Source of the DNA: Euonymus europaeus
Taxonomy: Eukaryota; Streptophyta; Magnoliopsida; Celastrales; Celastraceae
Direction of reading: 5' to 3'
Assembly: GCA_963580455.1 (NCBI GenBank)
Contig: OY756967.1
Coordinates: 19,266,022 to 19,330,021 of the forward strand
DNA: 64,000 nucleotides
The notes beneath the pieces are model-generated. The model did not search any database, was not told the DNA's origin, and was given only the letters and a program-made list of their open reading frames with translations. The stretch's first letter is position 1; each line of letters opens with the position of its first letter. The position numbers and the translations under genes were made by a program. Positions 57,065 through 64,000 of this stretch are shown piece after piece.

Positions 57065-57862
57065 CATAATCTTTTACATGTCTTTATTTTTTATTTGATA
57101 AACTCACTTTATACTTTAATTTTTTTGAAATAATAGTCCTCCCTCTTATTGAGGTCTGTGTTAACCAAAATAATCTTCATAAAATAAGATAATATCATTT
57201 TTAATCTCAAGTATGTCACTCCAATACGCTGATATCTTCTTCCTCTTCCTGTCGATCCACTCCTCGAACGATCTCCTTCTCCGACGATCTTCTCTCTTCT
57301 TATTTCGCTTGCGACATAGATCAACAATTATTTTTTCCTTTTTTATAGAGATATGAGCTTCTTCTTCCTTCATTTGTTACAGAACAAATCTTCAAAACAT
57401 AATTTTGATATTGTATGTTGTTTCAGATATGTCAATATTACATTTGTTTCAGATCTTTTAAAGTTATATCTTAAAAGATGATACATCTTTTTTTATCTGT
57501 TTCATCGTACTTTCATATGTCACAAATTTTCAAATGAAATATGTTACAAACATATAATAAAATTCAATCAGTCTTGCCTTCCCAACAATGTACAAATAAC
57601 ATACATCATAAGCAATCCATAATTTAAAAAAAACCATTATCTATCATAATGAAAAATTACATGTTCATGAATACAATAATTAAATCCAACAAAAAAAATA
57701 AAAAATAAGATGGCAACATTACATATTTTTCTATCGTGCTTTCCTAACTTTTTACACCTACCACACATAATTTTGTAAAAATAAGTATCTGCGAGAAACA
57801 TATAACATATCACCAGGTTGAAACAAATAACATATTCCTAGATTCGTAGTTATAGTGGACCG
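57065..57862. other. AT-rich spacer
   Basis: I see no gene; the basic minus-strand frame at 57.1-57.4 kb is low-complexity Lys/Arg/Glu. Confidence 0.45.
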
Positions 57863-58195
57863 TGTAACGACCTGACCCAGTCGTTACTACCGCCGACCGG
57901 GCCCATGGTCCATTAACCTCAACTCATCTAGTGCTCGCAAGCCACCCAGATTGTTGGTGAAAGGATTCGAACACTCGATCTCTCCTCCCTTTAACACATA
58001 GTGTCTATGACAACCTATGTCACCAGAGCTGGTGACATAGGTTTCCATGCATGGGCACTATATGTTAAAGGGTGGGGAGGTCGGGTGTTCGAATCCTTTC
58101 ACCAACAACCCAGGTGGCTTGCGAGTGTCAGATGGGTTGGAGGTAGTGACCCACGGGCTCGGACGGTGCCAATAACGACTAGTTCAGGTTATTAC
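57863..58195. repeat. Foldback inverted repeat of 333 bp with B-box-like motifs
   Basis: Left (gtaacgacctgacccagtcg) and right (taacgactagttcaggttat on the plus strand) arms pair over their length, with a perfect inner hairpin aacctatgtcaccag / agct-centred at about 58012-58043. Each arm carries 'gttcgaatcctttcacc' or its complement, a Pol III B-box-like sequence. It could be two head-to-head SINE heads or a foldback transposon. Confidence 0.85.
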
Positions 58196-58284
58196 AGACT
58201 ACCGTCGTCCCGCCATCAATCAAGGTTGCCGATCAACCAAAATGAAACATCGACACACTTTGGGTTCGTATATTGGATTTTCAT

Positions 58285-58985
58285 TATTTTTAATCACCTT
58301 ATTTTTTGTACTAATACATGAGTTACATATGTTCCAGTGTTTATTTATAAATTCGTATATTGGATTTTCATGTTGTAACCTAAATAATAAGTGTTAAACC
58401 TTAAGATGAACAAATTTGTTAAACCCTAACAGACTTGTGTATCGAATTTTCATATTGTAACCTAAACAATAAGTGTTAAACCTTAAGAGGAACGAATTTG
58501 TTAAACCCTAACAGACTTGTGTATCGAATTTTTATATTGTAACCTAAACAATAAGTGTTATAAACCACAAGGGGAATGGATTTGCTAAACCCTAATGGGA
58601 TCGTGTATCAAATTTTCATGTTATATCCTAAAATACTCGGATTCGATAAACCTTGGCGGGTTCACTACTAAAATCTTAAATGACCTAAGTGTTAAACTCT
58701 AGGGTTCTAATTAATAAACCCTAACGAGTTCGGGTATCCAACATAAATTCAATAAAAATGCAAAAAAAACCAACGAATATATATTATACTATCATATTGT
58801 AATAAAATTTCAGCTCGAATAGACATTTTACACATCATATATATGAATTAAATTATTTTAAAAAATAATATCGTTGAAAAAACACAATAAAAACTATCAA
58901 CAATAGGTCTCATTAGAAATATTTTTATGTGCTAAGTTTGAATATATAATTTTATCCGAAATATAACATGCATTTTGAAAGATTA
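58285..58985. mobile_element. MULE-like element B, inverted relative of the 45-kb copy
   Basis: Contains three units of about 83 bp (58375-58620; 'gtaacctaaacaataagtgt', 'ttgttaaaccctaacag') that are reverse complements of the units at 45.6-45.8 kb, and the terminal repeat at 58885-58985. Its left terminal repeat seems lost. Confidence 0.75.
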
Positions 58986-59624
58986 AACGTTTTAAATTTC
59001 TTTTATGAAAAATAAATAAAAAATGTACAGTAAATGAAAAAGATAGAAGTAAATGGATAAATTATTATTAACAGATTTTTTAAAAAGTCAAACATGACCC
59101 ACCTATATTAAGTATGATCTAGATTTGGATCGAGTTGAGCTAATAAAAATTGGGTTATATAACATTTTTGGTCAAATATGGACGAATGTAATATTTTTAT
59201 TTCTTGTGGTTTGTATTTAACCATGTCATTTCTTATTGCTAAATAATCTCAATATCAATTGCAATACATGCCTGACTGTAGTTTTTAGAATCAAATCTTA
59301 AATCAAAACGTGTCGACTGAAAGAAACGTGTAAGCCTCTCCTCGTTCTGTGCTTTGACCAGATTTCAGTTCCCTTTTTTTTTTTTTTTTGAAATACTGAT
59401 TTCAGTTCCTTAGCAATGGAATTTCCTTTTTGTAGGGATTCATTCTGAGACCATAGGGGTATCTTCCCCTTTTTTCGCTGGTAACTAAAAACTCTCCTAA
59501 GACACAAACGTGCGAGATCTATCTCTGTCCCTAGATTTTCGTCGTCCTGGGTCCACTTCAAGCGTATGGACGCTAACGGAACAGAGTGATGACGGAGAAC
59601 TTAAGTTCACCGGAGAAGATGAAT
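58986..59624. other. Spacer with a poly(T) micro-insertion
   Basis: At 59361-59409 a poly(T) run plus 'gaaatact' is bracketed by two copies of gatttcagttcc. The 59298-59561 minus-strand frame is not recognised. Confidence 0.45.
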
Positions 59625-59806
59625 GGTCTGTTTGGATCAGAGTATGTTGATAGAGTATAAGCTCTCGTAAAACGTAAAAGCTGAGAGTGTCTGAGAGTAT
59701 GGGGACAGAGTATAAGCTATACTCTGTCCCCATACTCTCAGACACTCTCAGCTTTTACGTTTTACGAGAGCTTATACTCTATCAACATACTCTGATCCAA
59801 ACGAAC
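59625..59806. mobile_element. Foldback MITE copy 3: near-perfect 180-bp palindrome
   Basis: Left arm from tctgtttggatcagagtatg, right arm ending catactctgatccaaac, each about 88 bp, meeting at AGAGTAT-AAGCT-ATACTCT. I see no mismatch between the arms. Each arm holds the sequence of most of a family member, so it behaves as a head-to-head dimer. Both strands spell the same peptide frame. Confidence 0.95.
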
Positions 59807-60761
59807 TCGAAAGATTTAAGGTTTTTTTTACTCTCTTTTTTTAATTTTTTATTGTGTGTTTTTTTTTAATCCATGTCACACTTGAGTGTTTAACATATAT
59901 TTTTTTATTATAAATAAATCCACATCAGCATAATAACAGTCACATCATCGGATTTTAACGAAATTTGATTAAAATGACTAACGTTACCCATATTAAAAAT
60001 TAGAGGATTCTATTGTCTTGGGAAAAAATGTTGAGGGGCCAGAACGGTCAAAAATATGACTTCAGGGGCTGTTATGATATTTCTCCTTTCTTTCCTTTAT
60101 AATAAATTAATTGAACACCCAGAGTTTTTCATTTTCTAAAAGTTTGAGGTAATAACATAATTTTTATAATATGAGCCACTTTATTTAACATTAATATTTG
60201 TGTTTAAGTAGAGACCCATAATCGGGAATATGAGATTAATACTTAAGGTGAGATATTTTGGGAATTAAAAGGTCAAGGGAAATTGACGGGAAGTTTCTTC
60301 ATCACATCTGAATAGCATATCATAAACACATATATTTGTTGGACAGGCTGGTGGATTCGAACTCGATCATGTGATTCATGTCCTTTAAGAAGAATAATGT
60401 GGGCATGAGAATCGACTTAGCTTTAGCTAGCGACAACTGGTTGAATGTCAATGAAGTCATGGTTATAAGGACGATTAGTTCTGGGTCACTTTAAGATAGG
60501 GAATGTACCGTTGGAGCATCCATAAATATTTGGCAAAATTAAGATTATTCCAATTAAGTTGGGCAATGAAAATCATTCTTTTTTGGCTGCAAGAGTGGGG
60601 GTGCTCATATAGAATTGGTCCTCTTCTCATCGATTTGGCGACGAAAATGGAATGCAATCAATCTTTCATTACGACAAATTAAACTTATTAAGTTATTAAT
60701 TCATTTAATACCCTAATTATTTATTACAATTCTTGTAATGTGTTGTGTGACGTTACTTCTA
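59807..60761. other. AT-rich spacer
   Basis: A SINE-like B-box reads gagttcgaatccacc on the minus strand at about 60350-60375. No gene recognised. Confidence 0.4.
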
Positions 60762-60800
60762 GCATCCGTTTGTTTCAGAGTATAAGCTAACTTATACTCT
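60762..60800. mobile_element. Foldback MITE remnant (copy 4)
   Basis: Only the ends remain: gcatccgtttgtttcagagt followed directly by the inverted 'aacttatactct'. The internal core is absent. Confidence 0.65.
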
Positions 60801-61137
60801 AGAAATCTTGAGGAACTCTCCCTCATAAGAAGAAAGAAGAGAACAAACAAAAGTGGAGAATCAAACAAAGAAACAGTCCACTTTATTTTCTTTTATTTAT
60901 TATTTTCTCGAGGAAAATGTTGATAGGGTATTATTAATTTGACAAAAAAAGGAACCGAATATTAAAGCATTAATTGGCTGCTGATTTGTGGAAATTTTGT
61001 GATACTTTCCAGGAATCTAATGGTGAATAAATAGGACTCTTAGATTAATATTAGTGGATTCGAGAACTGAATCTATCTATGAACTGGGAATTGAGTCGAG
61101 TCCTTCTATGAATTAAGAATGCCAGCTTAGAATGCGA

Positions 61138-61258
61138 GTCCGTTTGGATCAGAATATGTTTCATAGAGTATAAACTCTCGTAATGCGTAAAAGCTGAGAG
61201 TGTCTGAGAGTATGGATGACAGAGTATACGCTAGCGTACACTCTGAAACAAACAGGGG
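61138..61258. mobile_element. Foldback MITE copy 5
   Basis: From gagtccgtttggatcagaat to 'ctctgaaacaaacagg', with the core 'aaaagctgagagtgtctgag'. About 120 bp. Confidence 0.88.
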
Positions 61259-64000
61259 CGTTAACATCTCTCTATAGATATTCGGGGACTGCGGTAATAT
61301 TTTTACAGTTGGTCCTCTACAAAAGGGTTTTGAGAGCTATAATTGTTATTTTTTATTATAAAAATATACATGCATAATTCAACGATGCATTTTTTGTTAG
61401 AAATAAAAATTAAATTCATCGCATTTGAAATATTCAATATTTTGAATTTATATGAGACGGTTTGAAATTATCATAATTTTTTACGTTGAATTTATTTATA
61501 ATTCGAACAAAAATACATTGTTAGATTTATTAAGAAGAAACGATACGCATTTTTGATTTTTGAAAAAATAAAATTATAGCTCTAAATGCACCCCACATTT
61601 TTTCGTGTGAACCTTAGAAACGAAAAAAAAAAGTCTCAGTCGTCAAAACGTTCCAAGGTGTCAAACTCTTATCATTCTTTCCTTCTGTCATTTTCTTCCC
61701 TCTTCCTCTCTTTTTCGTCTCTCATTACAATCGATTTTTATCAGAAACGAATGTGATAATTTAGAAGAGTCGAGAAAGAAAAGGATAATTCAACAAATCA
61801 CTTGAGTTATTGCCCTACATTGAGCCAATTATTCGAGTTTTGTCTTTAAAAGGATCTTCTTATGATAAAAGGTTGGGCACCTCGGTTGGAAACATCACAT
61901 CTAACAGATGTGAGATTCCTAAGAATGGACCCCGATTACCATGTTGATTCCTTATGCTTTGATCTGTGGAATTTCACATTTTATTATTTTGGGTAGTATC
62001 GATGCAGTGTCCGATCCGATCGTGAAATCCATGGATGCATTTATCAAATAATTCTGACTTTTTAGCCTCTGATTGAATGCATTTTTATGAAACAGGAGGA
62101 CAACGAGCATGTATTCGACAGTAAATTCGAAAGGCTTTGCCAGCTGGCCGTCTTGATGCCACAACACTTGCTGATTATTGATCTCATGAAGAAGACAAGT
62201 AACTTCTCTGATAAGCCGTCCTTTTAACCATCATCTTGTAAAATGGGGGAGATATTTCCAACCTCAATCATCAATCATTGGATCTAAATTCATTAATATT
62301 AAATTTTTATTTGATGTTTGATTTCTTCATATTTTATGCGATTTTATTTGTTTGATTATGTTCTCCCAAATTAATATTTTCACCCCCATAATTATTTTCT
62401 CAACACATATAAGATAAAAAATAATTAAAATATCAATTAATTAATAAAAAATAAAAAATAAAAAAACTATTTAGTTATTTTATAATTTTTAAGTAAGAAA
62501 TTAACATAATTTTTTATATTCACAAGATGATTTTTATAAGAAATTAATACAATCGGAGAAAAGAGTTTATGTGGTAGAAGAAAATGAAGAAGAAGAAATT
62601 AATATTAATGTCACGGATGAATTTATTATTGTAGACCCAAAAATCTGTAATCAAAGATTTGTCATACAGAGCTGTCGACAACCTACAAAGAACACACTAG
62701 TAATTTTCAGGGCTCGCACAGTGCGGTGCCAATGGTGACATTAGTATGACGGTGTAGGAAATGTAGTGAGAGAAGCAAAAGGCTTTTTAGGGAGGGAGAG
62801 AGAATACCTCAGTTTTGCTGAGATGTCCATCCACCTTATGAGGTTGAGACCTCAAGTATATCTAGTGGCTCAACTCACATGGTTGGCACGTGAGGTACCA
62901 AACTATCAATAGCTTCTTGGGCCTACATAACTGGAGCTTTGAGAGAATCAGGCCTTGATAGGCCCATGGTTGAATGGTCTAACACCTGAAAGTTAAAAAG
63001 GCCCGTATGTATGCAATTGGATGGCCCGTGGGCATATTCTTCATCTGTTCTAGGCATAGTCTTCTATGGCCCGTAGGCATATTCTTTGTGGGCCCATAGG
63101 CATGTGATCATACAATTTGCATGAGACGATTTTTAGCCCATACAGTTATTAAATGGTATCAAACTCTCCTTTAGAGTTGTTGAGACTAAACAGATAGAAC
63201 ATATAGGTGTTTCCCTCACTACTGAATTGGTCAGTATAAGAGCGCATGCAATGATAATTGTATAATGTGGAGACGATAATGAGTTTAATTTATATTTTTG
63301 TTGATTTAGTTGTATTGAGATATGTGTTTTGAGAGGACCAATATTAATTTTTGTGTATTTTTGTTGAGAAATGGATTGAGAAAAGAAAAATGGTTGGTTT
63401 GAATAATCAAGAAATTAATAATTTCATCGGGAGATGTGTTTTGTTGATGTATCTATATTGAGATATGTGTTTTACTTATATGACTGTATTATAATATGTG
63501 TATGATTTAAATTTTTGTCTAATAAAAGCGTGATGCACAAATAATATTAATGGAGATATTATCTTGTCCTCATTGTATATCTCTAAGATATGTTATCATT
63601 GGCGAAATTGGAACTCGTTTCTCCGATTATATGTCATTTCTAATAAAATTAATCATCATTTGGATAATAAAAAATTAGGTTAATTTTTTACTTAAAAAAT
63701 TATAAAATAACTTCATGGTTTTTTGTTTCGATTGAAAACATTTGTTATTAATATATATATATGGGGTGGAAAATAAAAAGATATGGGTATCTATACCCAC
63801 AAATTGGTATTGGTTGTACACTCACTTCACCAATCAAATCCCTGACTTTTGTGCCATTCAATTTTTTATTAATAAATTTTATAATTTTAATATATAATTA
63901 ATTTATACATTTATGTTACCAATTTTATCCTTTATAAAATAGCATGTGTACCCACTGTGCCCTCAAATTTTGTGTTTTATAATTTTTTATTAATAAGTTT
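61259..64000. other. Right-end spacer
   Basis: No gene recognised. At 62995-63110 the phrase 'ggcccgt(g/a)ggcatattctt' recurs three times in variants. The last 150 bp hold two copies of 'ttttttattaataa(a/g)ttt'. Sequence at 62.7-63.2 kb has mixed composition and may be an old LTR, which I could not prove. Confidence 0.4.

Noticed and set aside
57109..57373. Lys/Arg/Glu-rich minus-strand frames
   Set aside because: Low-complexity purine-rich DNA with no conserved motif.
58082..58098. tRNA gene suggested by gttcgaatcc
   Set aside because: No cloverleaf or acceptor stem can be drawn; the B-box-like motif belongs to the foldback repeat.
59497..59869. Mirror-image peptides MSESMGTEY... on both strands
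   Set aside because: They are created by the palindromic MITE and are not genes.

Overview
The window is nuclear DNA from a flowering plant, almost certainly a eudicot. Genes are broken into short exons with canonical GT..AG introns, the spacers are AT-rich, and the families present are plant-specific (NIMIN, NPF3, ACD11-type GLTP, BAH/agenet) alongside plant MITEs, MULEs, CACTA and hAT relics, L1-type LINEs and tRNA-derived SINEs. I cannot name the species from sequence alone.

The left half (1-33.4 kb) is gene-rich. In order it holds: an IST1-like ESCRT regulator (261-2178), a hAT-like relic, a poorly resolved short-exon locus (5.6-10.4 kb), a ULP1-protease remnant folded into a long inverted repeat (8.55-9.08 kb), a 12-exon PRP4-type splicing kinase (11496-18451), a small HMA-domain metal-binding protein (19367-19978), a BAH/agenet chromatin-reader gene with four in-frame stop codons but intact splicing structure (21129-25281), an ACD11 ceramide-1-phosphate transfer protein homologue (27314-30251) and an NPF3-type transporter (31392-33434).

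The right half (33.4-64 kb) is mostly transposon debris. It holds an L1 LINE interrupted by a Copia piece (34.7-37.8 kb), a 1.09-kb MULE inside a SINE with a clean 9-bp target duplication (40.7-41.8 kb), a second MULE family with inverted copies at 45.3 and 58.3 kb, two CACTA ends, opposed LINE fragments at 53-54 kb, and a foldback MITE family that includes a near-perfect 180-bp palindrome at 59.6 kb. Two small intronless genes stand in it: a conserved acidic protein of unknown function (42211-42720) and a NIMIN-2-like NPR1-interacting repressor (56421-56729).

Every recognised protein gene (eight, counting the broken one) lies on the minus strand. The genes do not form one pathway. ACD11 (cell-death control) and NIMIN (salicylate/NPR1 signalling) are both defence-related, and PRP4K and the BAH/agenet protein are nuclear. 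I found no tRNA, rRNA, CRISPR or bacterial-type system. The observations most worth checking are the structural ones: long hairpins able to make small RNA, a stop-only pseudogene, nested insertions with target duplications, and poly(A)-only micro-insertions.
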